Part shown: in pieces, positions 24,703 through 33,007 of the stretch
Layout: every line of letters starts with the position of its first letter
How positions within the stretch are numbered: the first letter of the stretch is position 1
Assembly: GCA_040235415.1 (NCBI GenBank)
Contig: JBECKR010000047.1
Coordinates: 1 to 43,786, forward strand
Direction of reading: 5' to 3'
Length of the DNA stretch: 43,786 nt
From: JBECKR01 sp040235415
Lineage (GTDB): Bacteria; Acidobacteriota; Polarisedimenticolia; Polarisedimenticolales; Polarisedimenticolaceae
The notes under the pieces: generated by a model
Told to the model about the DNA's origin: nothing
What the model saw: only the letters and a program-made list of their open reading frames with translations
The model's database searches: none
Program-made: the position numbers and the translations under genes

Positions 24703-25770
24703 TCACTCCCCGTCGGTGCCCGCGACCGACCGCAGCACTCGGGGGGACGGCGGCTGGGAGGTCGCTTCGATGGACCGCTCGGCTCCGACGTCGACGCGCC
24801 CGGAGCCCTCGATCGGCTCCGCGAGGGTCGAAATCAGCGCGTCCCACGCCCCGCGGCCCTCGAGCCCTCGCCACAGCGCGACGAACGATTCGAATACCTG
24901 CGTGCGCTCCGCGGCGCGGTCCTGCTCGAGCGCGCGGACGCCGGCGCGCAGCCGCGAGAACCCCCGCGCGCTGCCGTGAAACTCGACCGTGCGGCGATGC
25001 TCGTCGTCGAGAAAGCCCTCGAGGAGTTCGAGCCAGACGTCGCAGTCGTGCAGATCGCCGAGCAGCGTCTGGATCTTCTTGACGTCCCGGATCGACGGGT
25101 CGAGCGCGTGGTCGTAGATCGGAGCGAACACCTCGAGGCCGTACCTCAGCCGCTTCGCCGCGATCCGCATCTGGTGCAGCTCCCGAACCGGCTCGGGCAG
25201 GTCGGCGTACGACGCGTAGACCAGCATCGCCTCGAGTCGCTTCGAGATCGTGACGCCCGCGTGACGGTACGCCGCCTGGGAGCGGGTCGGAGTGTGCTCG
25301 AGCCGGGCGTGCGCCAGGATCTCGCGCAGCGTGCGCCCGAGGTCGGCGATCTGCCCGTCCGGCGATTCGATGCGATCCATGGCGCGCAGGACCGCCCCCT
25401 GCGCCCGATCGCGGCGCTGCCGGAGGCGCAGCAGCAGGCGCTTCAGGCCCGGCAGGTGTGCCTTGGTCTCCGTCGCTGCGACGCGGCCCTCGAGGAACTC
25501 GATCAGGACGTCGGCGTCCCGAGCCGCGCCGAGCGCGCGCGTGACCCGGCGGACCTCCTTGCGCCACGCGCGGAGGCGGCGGGCCGGGAAGCAGTCCGCG
25601 AAGATCCGGAGCGAGGCCCGCAGCCGCCGGCTCGCGACGCGCATCTTGTGGACTTCCTCGATGTCGGCCGCGAGGCGCACCCCCGCGACGTGCGCCTCCA
25701 GGGTCTCGAGGCGCTCGAGCATCGACTCGGCGCCGAGGCGCCGCAGCACGGGAACCGCCGGGTCCACCAT
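24703..25770 (-). CDS. CHAD domain protein (polyphosphate-associated)
   Basis: A protein of about 355 residues built almost wholly of a CHAD domain: two helical repeats rich in conserved His and Arg/Lys (EEVHKMRVASRRLRASLRIF and RELHQMRIAAKRLRYGLEVF) whose basic surface binds polyphosphate. Between them are KEVRRVTRALGAARDADVLIEFLE and KIQTLLGDLHDCDVWLELLE. ATG 25770 is preferred; the open frame reaches 25809, but those codons lie in the palindromic repeat. No clear ribosome site precedes it. The Ppx gene follows after 1 nt, so binding and hydrolysis of polyphosphate are encoded together. Confidence 0.88.
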   Translation of the reverse strand: MVDPAVPVLRRLGAESMLERLETLEAHVAGVRLAADIEEVHKMRVASRRLRASLRIFADCFPARRLRAWRKEVRRVTRALGAARDADVLIEFLEGRVAATETKAHLPGLKRLLLRLRQRRDRAQGAVLRAMDRIESPDGQIADLGRTLREILAHARLEHTPTRSQAAYRHAGVTISKRLEAMLVYASYADLPEPVRELHQMRIAAKRLRYGLEVFAPIYDHALDPSIRDVKKIQTLLGDLHDCDVWLELLEGFLDDEHRRTVEFHGSARGFSRLRAGVRALEQDRAAERTQVFESFVALWRGLEGRGAWDALISTLAEPIEGSGRVDVGAERSIEATSQPPSPRVLRSVAGTDGE

Positions 25771-25794
25771 CGGACCCGCATGGTAGTCCCCTAC

Positions 25795-25888
25795 GGGGAC
25801 GTTTTCCAAACCGCGGTTTCGGGGACAGCTTGCCGTTCCCTACGGTTTGTCTAGGCGTCCCCGAAACCGTGGTTCGGAAAACGTCCCC
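25795..25888. repeat. GGGGACGTTTTCC palindromic element, copy 1
   Basis: Arms of 32 nt at 25795-25826 and 25857-25888 match at 30 of 32 positions in inverted orientation; each reads GGGGACGTTTTCC, then a core related to ACCGCGGTTTCGGGGAC. The loop is 30 nt. It is the same type as 30985-31052. It sits between the CHAD gene and the hydrogenase maturation protease, and supplies the last 16 codons and stop of the latter. Confidence 0.88.
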
Positions 25889-26337
25889 AACTCGGCGAGC
25901 ACGGCGGCGAGGGCAGCCGGGACCGCGCGCTCGACCGCGGCGTCGAGTCCGGCGCCGTGATCGAACCCCGCGCCCTCGACCGCGATCGCGACGATCCTGG
26001 GCGGTAGCGTGCCGAGACACCGCGCCAGCGCGACGCACTCCGCCACGCCCCAGCCGTGCGACGATGCCGACGAGACCCCGGCGGGGACGTCACACGCCGC
26101 CAGGTCGATCCGATGCATCGTTCCCGGCGCCGCGCCGGACCACGCCGCGTCGATCACCACGACCCGCTCGTAGCCGTCCCACAGGTCGGCGAGCCGACTC
26201 GGATCGAGCAGCGGCGCGACGACCGCGACGCCCGGCAGCCGCCGGGCGGCGACCTCGGCCGCGACGCGCGGGCCCACGCCGTCGTCGCCGCGCTCCGGGT
26301 TCCCGACCCCCACCACCAGCGTGCGCCGCGGGCTCAT
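25840..26337 (-). CDS. NiFe hydrogenase maturation protease
   Basis: A 165-residue HyaD/HycI-type endopeptidase that removes the C-terminal tail of the hydrogenase large subunit once nickel is inserted. The N-terminus is diagnostic: LVVGVGNPERGDDGVGP, with the Glu and later Asp (VVVIDAAWSG) that bind nickel, and SSHGWGVAECVALAR supplying the His. The ATG overlaps the stop of its presumed substrate gene (ATGA). The last 16 residues (LGTFSEPRFRGRLDKP) and the stop are encoded entirely by the palindromic element at 25795-25888, so the natural C-terminus appears to have been replaced without touching the active site. Confidence 0.9.
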   Translation of the reverse strand: MSPRRTLVVGVGNPERGDDGVGPRVAAEVAARRLPGVAVVAPLLDPSRLADLWDGYERVVVIDAAWSGAAPGTMHRIDLAACDVPAGVSSASSHGWGVAECVALARCLGTLPPRIVAIAVEGAGFDHGAGLDAAVERAVPAALAAVLAELGTFSEPRFRGRLDKP

Positions 26338-27653
26338 TCGCGCTCGACCTCGAGCCGCAGGAAGTGCGTCGCACACGAGATGCACGGGTCGTGGTTCCGG
26401 ATCGCGACCTCGCACTTCGTTCGCAACGCGTCGTCACCGAGGTCCAAGTTCCGCTCCGCGAACGCGCGCAGATCGGCTTCGACGGCGCGTTGGTTCTGCG
26501 CGGTCGGCGGCACGATGATGGCGTCGAGCACCGTCCCCCGCGCGTCGATGCCGTAGCGATGCCAGCAGAACCCGCGCGGCGCCTCGCTGCACGCGGCGCC
26601 AACCCCGGCGCGCGGCTCGACCTCGACCGCCGGCGCGTCCGGCTCGTCGTAGCCCTCGACCAGGCGCAGCGCCTCGACGTACGCCCAGTGCAGCTCGAGC
26701 GCCCGGACCACGATGCTGCGGAACGGGTTTCGGCACACGGGCTCGAGCCCGACCTCGGCGGCGAGCGCACGCACCGCGTCCGGCATGCGGTCGTGGTTCA
26801 GCGCCCAGCGCGCGAGCGGTCCCACGAGGTAGTCCGGCACGCCTCGCAGCACGCCGTGCAGGGCGTTCGAGTGCCTGACGTGCTCCTCGGCGAACACCGT
26901 CTCGAACTCGGCGGCATCGAGGTCCAGGCCGCGGTTCGACACCAGCCGGCCCTCGTTGAGCGGGTACTCCTCCGGGTGTCGCATCGCGACGAAGTTGTAG
27001 TCGCGCTCGAAGTCCGGGAAGTCCAGCTTCGCCACCATGCGCACCGCCTCGGCCGACGCCTCGATCCCCCACGACAGCCGGTCTCGGAACGCTCGCAGAT
27101 CGGCGCGCCGCGGCACGCAGTAGAAACCCCCGACCTTGACGTTGATCGGGTGGATCTCGCGGCCGCCGAGGACCGCCATCAACGCGTTGCCGTGCTTCTT
27201 CAACGCGAGCGCGGTCTCGACGGTCGCGCGGTGGCCGCGCGCCATCTCGAGCGCGCCGTCGTACCCGAGGAAGTCCGGCAGGTGCAGCATGAAGACGTGC
27301 AACGCGTGGCTCTCGATCCACTCGCCGCAGTAGATCAGCCGCCTCAGGTCCCGCAGCGGTCGCGGCAGCGTCGCGCCGCACAGCCGCTCCAACGCGTGCA
27401 CCGAGCTCATCTGGTACGCGATCGGACAGATCCCGCAGATTCGGGCCGCGATGTCCGGGACCTCGCGGAAGTCCCGCCCCCGCAGGAACGCCTCGAAGTA
27501 GCGCGGCGGCTCGAAGATCTCGAGACGCGCGTCGACCACCTTGCCCTCCCGCACGCGGAGCTTCAGGCCGCCCTCGCCCTCGACGCGCGCGAGATAGTCG
27601 ACCCGCAGGGTGCGCGTCCGGGCGCGACCGGGCTTCGGGACCTCACGCTTCAT
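26334..27653 (-). CDS. NiFe hydrogenase large (alpha) subunit, group 3-like
   Basis: A 439-residue catalytic subunit. The four nickel-binding cysteines are present: Cys73 and Cys76 (RICGICPIAYQ) and Cys424 and Cys427 (DPCISCATH). Maturation would cleave after His430, removing FLRLEVERE. The short length, the RVEGEGGL start, and the partners (FAD/NAD gamma and iron-sulfur beta subunits) place it with cytoplasmic group 3 enzymes, most like the 3b NADP-linked or sulfhydrogenase type. ATG 27653 overlaps the end of the small-subunit gene by 11 nt. All residues needed for activity are intact. Confidence 0.94.
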   Translation of the reverse strand: MKREVPKPGRARTRTLRVDYLARVEGEGGLKLRVREGKVVDARLEIFEPPRYFEAFLRGRDFREVPDIAARICGICPIAYQMSSVHALERLCGATLPRPLRDLRRLIYCGEWIESHALHVFMLHLPDFLGYDGALEMARGHRATVETALALKKHGNALMAVLGGREIHPINVKVGGFYCVPRRADLRAFRDRLSWGIEASAEAVRMVAKLDFPDFERDYNFVAMRHPEEYPLNEGRLVSNRGLDLDAAEFETVFAEEHVRHSNALHGVLRGVPDYLVGPLARWALNHDRMPDAVRALAAEVGLEPVCRNPFRSIVVRALELHWAYVEALRLVEGYDEPDAPAVEVEPRAGVGAACSEAPRGFCWHRYGIDARGTVLDAIIVPPTAQNQRAVEADLRAFAERNLDLGDDALRTKCEVAIRNHDPCISCATHFLRLEVERE

Positions 27654-28425
27654 GCCGGTCGCTCTCCCTGCGGAACGCCTCCGCGCCGGCGTTGATCCCG
27701 CGGAACAGGCGCAGGATCTCGTCCCTGCCCTTGCCGTGATGCGTCCCCAAGCGATCCGCGAGAGCTGCCGGGTTCGCGTCCGCGGCCGGTCCGAAGCAGC
27801 CGAAGCAGCCGCGGTCGTAGCTCGGGCACAGCGCGTCACAGCCGGACTGCGTCACCGGGCCGAGGCACGGCTCGCCGCGCGCGACGGCGACGCAGACCAG
27901 CCCGCGCCGCTTGCAGTCGACGCAGACCGCGTGCCGCGGGAGGTTCGGCTTCCGGCCGTGCAGCAGCGCCGACAGCGCCTCGACGAGCTGCCGGCGGCTC
28001 ACCGGACAACCGCGCAGCTCCAAGTCCACCGGGACGTGCTCGGACACCGGCGTCGATTTCGGCAGGCTCCGGAGGTAGTCCGGATGGGCGTACACGATCC
28101 GGGCGTAGGCGCCGACGTCGGCGAAGTTCCTGAGCGCCTGCAGCCCGCCCGCCGTCGCGCACGCCCCGATCGCGATCAGGCGCTTCGACGCCCGCCGCAC
28201 CCTGTGGATGCGCTCGGCCTCGTGCGGGGTCGTGATCGAGCCCTCGACGAGCGAGATGTCGTAGGGTCCCCGCTCGACGGCGCGCGTCGCCTCCGGGAAG
28301 TAGGCGATCCGGACGCGGTCCGCGATCGCGAGCAGCTCGTCCTCGCAGTCGAGCAGCGACAGCTGGCAGCCGTCGCACGACGAGAACTTCCAGACCGCGA
28401 GCTTCGGTCGATCGGACGCGGCCAT
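27643..28425 (-). CDS. NiFe hydrogenase small (delta) subunit
   Basis: A 260-residue electron-transfer subunit without a Tat signal, so the enzyme is cytoplasmic. Proximal cluster ligands appear in WKFSSCDGCQ, IGACATAGG and LRGCPV. Further cysteines for two more [4Fe-4S] clusters are in AVCVDCKRRGLVCV, GEPCLGPVTQSGCDALC and DRGCFGCFGP. It separates from the gamma gene by 1 nt and overlaps the large subunit, as expected for a stoichiometric complex. The ATG at 28425 gives the usual N-terminus; longer frames upstream are out of character. Confidence 0.93.
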   Translation of the reverse strand: MAASDRPKLAVWKFSSCDGCQLSLLDCEDELLAIADRVRIAYFPEATRAVERGPYDISLVEGSITTPHEAERIHRVRRASKRLIAIGACATAGGLQALRNFADVGAYARIVYAHPDYLRSLPKSTPVSEHVPVDLELRGCPVSRRQLVEALSALLHGRKPNLPRHAVCVDCKRRGLVCVAVARGEPCLGPVTQSGCDALCPSYDRGCFGCFGPAADANPAALADRLGTHHGKGRDEILRLFRGINAGAEAFRRESDRHEA

Positions 28426-28426
28426 C

Positions 28427-29293
28427 TCAGATCTCCCTCTTCGACAGCAGCGTCTCGACGCGGTCGTACCGGAACACCGGGCCGTCCTTGCACACGAACA
28501 GCGGCCCGTGCTGGCAGTGCCCGCACAGTCCGACACCGCATTTCATGTTGCGCTCCGTCGACACCCAGATCGCATCGCGCGCGACGCCGCGGCGGACGAG
28601 TTCCTGGGCGGCGAACCGCATCATGATCTCCGGCCCGCAGATCATCGCGACGGTCCGGGCGGGATCGAACGGGGCGCGAGGGACGAGCCGCGTCACGACG
28701 CCGACGTCTCCGCGCCACGTGCGATCGCCGCGGTCGACCGTGACCTCGACGTCCATGTGGAACGCGCTCCGCCAGCGGCGGAGCTCGGCGCGGAACAGGA
28801 TGTCCTTGGGCGAGCGCGCGCCGTACAGCAGCGCCACGCGGCCGTATCGCTCCCGCTCGGCGAGCACGCTCAGGACCACCGGCCGCAGCGGCGCGAGCCC
28901 GATCCCGCCCGCGACGACGACGACGTCCGCGCCCGCGGCGTCCTCCACCGGCCAGCCTTCGCCGTACGGCCCGCGCACCCCCAGGACCCCGCCGGGCTCG
29001 AGCCGCTCCATGGCGCGCGTCACCACGCCCACGGTCCGAACCGTGTGCGTCAGCGGCCCCCGTCGCGTCGGGTCGCCGCTGATCGAGATCGGGATCTCGC
29101 CGACGCCGAACGCGTACAGCATGTTGAACTGCCCGGGGAGGAACCGGGGCGCGGGACCGCCCTCGGCGGACTCGAGCTCGAGCGTGAAGGTGTCGCGCGT
29201 CTCGCGCCGGACGCCGCACACGACGAACGGGCGGATCGCCATCGGCGACACCGGCGGAACCGTTCCGCGGGCCGCGATCGCCGGCTCAGCCAT
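28427..29293 (-). CDS. Hydrogenase gamma subunit, FAD/NAD(P)-binding with 2Fe-2S cluster
   Basis: A 288-residue ferredoxin-reductase-like diaphorase. The FAD domain has LPGQFNMLYAFGVGEIPISISG, the NAD(P) domain begins VVVVAGGIGLAPLRPV and includes YGARSPKDILF and MICGPEIMM, and a C-terminal 2Fe-2S site reads MKCGVGLCGHC then PLFVC. In group 3b enzymes this subunit passes electrons between the iron-sulfur chain and NADP(H) or NAD(H); cofactor preference cannot be read here. The ATG overlaps the stop of the upstream cyclic-nucleotide-domain gene by 8 nt. Confidence 0.92.
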   Translation of the reverse strand: MAEPAIAARGTVPPVSPMAIRPFVVCGVRRETRDTFTLELESAEGGPAPRFLPGQFNMLYAFGVGEIPISISGDPTRRGPLTHTVRTVGVVTRAMERLEPGGVLGVRGPYGEGWPVEDAAGADVVVVAGGIGLAPLRPVVLSVLAERERYGRVALLYGARSPKDILFRAELRRWRSAFHMDVEVTVDRGDRTWRGDVGVVTRLVPRAPFDPARTVAMICGPEIMMRFAAQELVRRGVARDAIWVSTERNMKCGVGLCGHCQHGPLFVCKDGPVFRYDRVETLLSKREI

Positions 29294-29777
29294 GGCGCGG
29301 CCGCTCCAGGGGGTTGCGGTACAGGTCGAGGAGCTGGAAGTGCGCGGCCTCGAGCCGCCCGACGAGCACCGCCACGGAGCGTTTCAGAAGCTCGTAGCCC
29401 AAGCGCGGGTCGGCATCGCACTTGCGCCGCATGCACGGCCCGTCGAGCGACACCGCCCGAACGGTCTCGAGCGCCCGCGCGTCGCAGCCCGAGACGTACG
29501 GCGGGACGATCCACGACGTTCCGAGCACGTCGCCCTCGCGGACCTTCTGGAACACGATCGCGCCGCGTCGCGCGCTGTAGATCTCGAGGCTTACCGTGCC
29601 CTGCCGGATGATGAACAGGCGGTCGGCGTTCTGGTTCTCGCGATAGAGGAACTGGCCCTTCTCGAAGCGCTCGTTCTTGGCGCAGCCGGCCAGGATCTCG
29701 AGGTCCTCGGGGGCCAGCCCGTGGAAGAAGGGGTGCTCCTTGAGCAGCACGTCGAGCGCGTGGACCTGGGTACTCAT
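29286..29777 (-). CDS. Cyclic-nucleotide-binding-domain protein inside the hydrogenase operon
   Basis: A 163-residue CRP-type sensor domain without a DNA-binding domain. The beta roll is clear (HPFFHGLAPEDLEILAGCAK, LYRENQNADRLFIIRQGTVSLEIY), followed by one long helix (ELLKRSVAVLVGRLEAAHFQLLDLY) where CRP would dimerise; the protein stops before any helix-turn-helix. The phosphate-binding cassette is altered: GDVLGTSWIVPPYVSGCDARALE lacks the Glu and Arg that hold cAMP in CRP. It may bind another ligand or serve as a structural or regulatory subunit. It overlaps both neighbours (ATGA upstream, 8 nt downstream), so it is made together with the enzyme. Confidence 0.88.
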   Translation of the reverse strand: MSTQVHALDVLLKEHPFFHGLAPEDLEILAGCAKNERFEKGQFLYRENQNADRLFIIRQGTVSLEIYSARRGAIVFQKVREGDVLGTSWIVPPYVSGCDARALETVRAVSLDGPCMRRKCDADPRLGYELLKRSVAVLVGRLEAAHFQLLDLYRNPLERPRHG

Positions 29778-30895
29778 GGATGGACTCCTCGCGTCGCATG
29801 GCTCTCCCGGACGGAGCGCGCCTCGACGGTGTGATCGATTCCGGCCGGGCACCACGTGATGCAGCGGCCGCAACCGACGCACCCGAGCGTGCCGAACTGC
29901 TCGACCCAACCGGAGAGCTTGTGCGTCAGCCAGTGGCGGTAGCGCGCGGCGCGCGAGGCGCGCACGCTTCCGCCGTGGATGTAGGAGAACTCGAGCGTGA
30001 AGCAGGAGTCCCACAGCCGCACGCGCTCGGCGCGCTCCCCGGAAAGGCCGGTGCGGTCCTCGACGGTGTGGCAGAAGCAGGTCGGACAGGCAAGCGTGCA
30101 GCTCCCGCACGCCAGGCAGCGCTCGGCGGTCTCTTCCCAGCGGGGGTCGTCGTCCGCGCGCGCCAGGATGGCGGGCAGGCCGTCGACGTCGAGCGCGCGG
30201 CCCATGCGGTCCGCGGCCGCGCGCCGGCGCTCGTCGGCGTCGGCGCGCTCGGCGTCGCTCGCGGGCCGGTGCGGCAAGCCGCGCAGGACCTCGCGGCCGG
30301 CGTCGCTTCCCGCCTCGACGAGGAACAGGTGGCGGCCGGGGTCGCAGAGCTCGGTGAGACGAAGGTCGAACTCTCCGGCGACCGACGGCCCGGTTCCCGT
30401 GGAGGCGCAGAAGCAGGTGCCGCCCGGCGTCAGGCAATCGACCGCGACCACGAAAGCGCCGGCGCGCCGCGCCGCGTAGTCCGCGTCGAGGTGAGGCCCC
30501 GAGGCGAGCACGCGGTCGTGGATCGCGAGCGCGGCGACGTCGCAGCTCCGCGCCCCGAGCAGGGCGAGCTTGCGCACGCGGCGCTCCGACGGCTCCAGCG
30601 CGAAGCCGTCCTCGGTCCGTCGCGCGGCCCACAGCGTCGCCTCGGGCGGGTACAGCCAGCGCTTGAAGCTACCGGGGCCGACGGCGTGCGCGAAGACCGC
30701 GCCGTCGCCGCCCGGCCGCAGGCGATACCGTCCCGCGTTCTGCTCGTCCCGGATTCCGCAGGGAAGCTCGGCACCGGACTCGAGCGGCGCCAAGACGACG
30801 GCGCCGTCCCGGACCGTGGGCCCCACGACGTCGAATCCACGGTCCCGGAGCGCCGTGACGAGGTGATCGAGCGCGTCCCGATCGAAAACGACCAT
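29774..30895 (-). CDS. Hydrogenase beta subunit, 4Fe-4S dicluster (HydB-like)
   Basis: A 373-residue iron-sulfur protein. The C-terminal third holds two ferredoxin-type sites: CLACGSCTLACPTCFC and CVGCGRCITWCPAG. Upstream parts match sulfhydrogenase beta proteins: LYPPEATLW near residue 80, LLGARSCDVAALAIHD, and DCLTPGGTCFCASTGTGP. In group 3b enzymes this subunit is an electron exit or entry for external carriers. ATG 30895 is the first gene of the operon; codons further upstream fall in the palindromic repeat and were excluded. Its stop overlaps the cyclic-nucleotide-domain gene (ATGA). Confidence 0.92.
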   Translation of the reverse strand: MVVFDRDALDHLVTALRDRGFDVVGPTVRDGAVVLAPLESGAELPCGIRDEQNAGRYRLRPGGDGAVFAHAVGPGSFKRWLYPPEATLWAARRTEDGFALEPSERRVRKLALLGARSCDVAALAIHDRVLASGPHLDADYAARRAGAFVVAVDCLTPGGTCFCASTGTGPSVAGEFDLRLTELCDPGRHLFLVEAGSDAGREVLRGLPHRPASDAERADADERRRAAADRMGRALDVDGLPAILARADDDPRWEETAERCLACGSCTLACPTCFCHTVEDRTGLSGERAERVRLWDSCFTLEFSYIHGGSVRASRAARYRHWLTHKLSGWVEQFGTLGCVGCGRCITWCPAGIDHTVEARSVRESHATRGVHP

Positions 30896-30984
30896 GCTGT
30901 CGTTCCACGCTGCAGCGCAGGCTCGCTGGAAGAGGATTCTAGAAGCCGCCTTCCTCCCGTTCACGTCGAATGTGGACCGACATC

Positions 30985-31052
30985 GGGGACGTTTTCCGAA
31001 AGGCCGTTTCGGGGACAGCTGTCCCCAAAACCGCGGTTCGGGAAACGTCCCC
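30985..31052. repeat. GGGGACGTTTTCC palindromic element, copy 2
   Basis: Arms 30985-31016 and 31021-31052 pair around a 4-nt loop (AGCT) with several mismatches in the core; ends are GGGGACGTTTTCC and GGGAAACGTCCCC, inner borders GGGGAC/GTCCCC. It lies in the divergent gap between the hydrogenase operon and the methyltransferase gene, so it may affect transcription both ways. Confidence 0.88.
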
Positions 31053-31054
31053 GG

Positions 31055-31060
31055 TATAAT
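31055..31060 (+). promoter_or_regulatory. -10 element TATAAT of the methyltransferase gene
   Basis: TATAAT begins 2 nt after the palindromic element ends. The start site would be near 31067, with a G-rich ribosome site (GAGGTGAGGG) before ATG 31086. No good -35 is visible; the expected position falls inside the palindrome. Confidence 0.5.
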
Positions 31061-31085
31061 CCGGCGCTTCGAGCGAGGTGAGGGA

Positions 31086-31913
31086 ATGGACCGAGGACCG
31101 ACCACCGAGGACCGCCACGCGTTGTACGAGGCGGCGGTGCAGAGCGTCGAGGCGGACATCGCGTTCGTCCGCCGCGTCTACCGCGGCCGCAACGGCTCCG
31201 ATCCGAAGCTGCTGCGCGAGGACTTCTGCGGCACCGCTTCGATGGCGTGCCGCTGGGCCGCGCTCTCCGACGCGCACCGCGCTTTCGGCGTCGACCTCGA
31301 CGACGACACGCTCGCGTGGGGCCGCCGCCACCGCTTGGCGCCGATCGGCGACGCCGCGGAGCGCGCCACCCTCGTTCGCGGCGACGTCCTCGACGTCGTG
31401 CTCCCTCCGGTCGACGTCGCCGTCGCGCTGAACTTCTCGTACTCGGTGTTCAAACAGCGGCCGGTGCTGGTCGACTACCTCCGCAAGGTTCGCCGCTCGC
31501 TCCGCCCCGGCGGGATCTTCGTGCTCGACCTGTTCGGCGGCACCGCCGCGACGAACGACGGGATCGAGCGCCACCGCAAGCCGGGCGGCGTGCAGCCCGA
31601 CGGCCGCCGCGTGCGCCCGTTCACCTACGTCTGGGAGCAGACGCGCTACAACCCGCTCGACGCCGCGTTCGTGTGCTACATCAGCTTCGTCCTCGCGGGC
31701 GGCCGCACGCTGCGCCGCGTGTTCCGCTACGACTGGCGCCTGTGGACCGTACCCGAGCTCCGCGACGCCATGGCCGACGCCGGCTTCGCCTCGGCCGAGC
31801 CCTACGTCGAAGGTTGGGACGACGACAAGAACGAGGCGACCGGCGTCTTCCGCCGCCGCGCCCGCTTCGAGAACCAGGACAGCTGGATCGCCTACGTCGT
31901 CGGTTTCGCCTGA
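31086..31913 (+). CDS. SAM-dependent methyltransferase
   Basis: A 275-residue class I methyltransferase of the Methyltransf_25/11 type. The SAM loop is EDFCGTASMACRWAA with an acidic residue later (FGVDLDDDTLAWG); motif post-I, LNFSYSVFKQR, and LRPGGIFVLDLFGGT complete the Rossmann fold. The C-terminal part RVFRYDWRLWTVPELRDAMADAGF is usual for small-molecule enzymes. The substrate is unknown. ATG 31086 follows GAGGTGAGGG. It is divergent from the hydrogenase operon and convergent with lipoate ligase, so context says little about its role. Confidence 0.85.
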   Translation: MDRGPTTEDRHALYEAAVQSVEADIAFVRRVYRGRNGSDPKLLREDFCGTASMACRWAALSDAHRAFGVDLDDDTLAWGRRHRLAPIGDAAERATLVRGDVLDVVLPPVDVAVALNFSYSVFKQRPVLVDYLRKVRRSLRPGGIFVLDLFGGTAATNDGIERHRKPGGVQPDGRRVRPFTYVWEQTRYNPLDAAFVCYISFVLAGGRTLRRVFRYDWRLWTVPELRDAMADAGFASAEPYVEGWDDDKNEATGVFRRRARFENQDSWIAYVVGFA

Positions 31914-31949
31914 GAGCGCGGAGGAGCTCGGCAGCCGCCGCCCGCGACC

Positions 31950-32891
31950 TCAGCTCCCGAACAATCCGGCCGTGACCGCCGCGGCGTCCGGGTGGCCGGC
32001 GAGCCGGGCCGCGACCTCCTCGGCGTCGTAACGCGCGCCCTCGAGGAGCTCGGCGAGCGCCTCGATTCCGACCCGCTCGATCCGCCCGTCCCGCACCGCG
32101 ACCTCGAGCGCGACCCCCGCTCCGGCGATCGCGAGCGCGCGGCGCACGACGAACGGCGGCGTGCGGCCGAAGTTCCAGTCCCAGCTGCGGTACTTGGTCT
32201 CCGCGAGCGCTTCGACCTCGCTCCATTCCGAGGACGTCAGCCGCCGGAGCGGCGGCGCGCCGGCCGTCCCGAGGATCTCGCGCGCCAGGCGGTCGCGGAA
32301 TCCCTCGATCGTCGTTCCGGCCGGAAGCCGGGGGCGGAGGTTCGTGACCGCGCTCCGGACCGAGCGCACCGCGCGCGTCTCGATGCCGCGCGGGCCGGCG
32401 GCGAGGGCCCGGCGCAGCGCGGCAAGGTCGGCGTCGAACAGCAGCGTGCCGTGGCCGAGGACGCTGCGGACCGACGCGAACTGCGCCGTGCCCGAGACCT
32501 TGAGCCCCTCGACCACGATGGCGTTGCGGGAGTCCAGCGCGGCCGGCACTCCCATGCGTCCCAGCGCCTCCGCGACGGGAAGGGCGAAGTCGCGGAACCG
32601 CAGCGGGGTCCCGGCGGCGTACGGCAGGACGAAGGCGTAGTTCAAGTTCCCCTCGTCGTGCCACACCGCACCGCCGCCCGACAGCCTTCGAAGAAGCGCT
32701 ACGTCGTTACCGTCGAGCCAGGGGACGTCCGCCTCGAGATACGGGTTCTGGTTCTTACCGATGACGACCGCGGGCCGGTCGACGTACAGCAGGAGCAGCC
32801 GCTCGCCGCCGCGGAGCGTGCGGACGCAGTGCTCCTCGAGCGCGAGGTTCATCGCGGCATCCCGCACGTCGCGATGGTCGACGAGGCGCAT
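31950..32891 (-). CDS. lplA: Lipoate-protein ligase A
   Basis: A 313-residue ligase that activates lipoate with ATP and attaches it to lipoyl domains of 2-oxoacid dehydrogenases or the glycine cleavage H protein. Motifs: AVVIGKNQNPYLEAD, RRLSGGGAVWHDEGNLNYAF, and catalytic Lys131 in GLKVSGTAQF. The C-terminal accessory domain is present (TKYRSWDWNFGRTPPF), as in full-length LplA. The ATG at 32891 begins MRLVDHRDVRD, with no strong ribosome site. It stands alone, convergent with the methyltransferase. Confidence 0.9.
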   Translation of the reverse strand: MRLVDHRDVRDAAMNLALEEHCVRTLRGGERLLLLYVDRPAVVIGKNQNPYLEADVPWLDGNDVALLRRLSGGGAVWHDEGNLNYAFVLPYAAGTPLRFRDFALPVAEALGRMGVPAALDSRNAIVVEGLKVSGTAQFASVRSVLGHGTLLFDADLAALRRALAAGPRGIETRAVRSVRSAVTNLRPRLPAGTTIEGFRDRLAREILGTAGAPPLRRLTSSEWSEVEALAETKYRSWDWNFGRTPPFVVRRALAIAGAGVALEVAVRDGRIERVGIEALAELLEGARYDAEEVAARLAGHPDAAAVTAGLFGS

Positions 32892-33007
32892 CGAGCCCCC
32901 CGAGGATACACGTCGTGGGCCGGCGAGCTATGCTAGGCGCATCCGACCCCGCCACGCCCAGGCGCGCGGGATTCGACGAACGACACGGAACGAAGGAGCG
33001 CGACATC

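Noticed and set aside
24703..25809. Upstream start for the CHAD protein at 25809
   Set aside because: The extra 13 residues would be encoded by the palindromic element, and they resemble nothing in the CHAD family.
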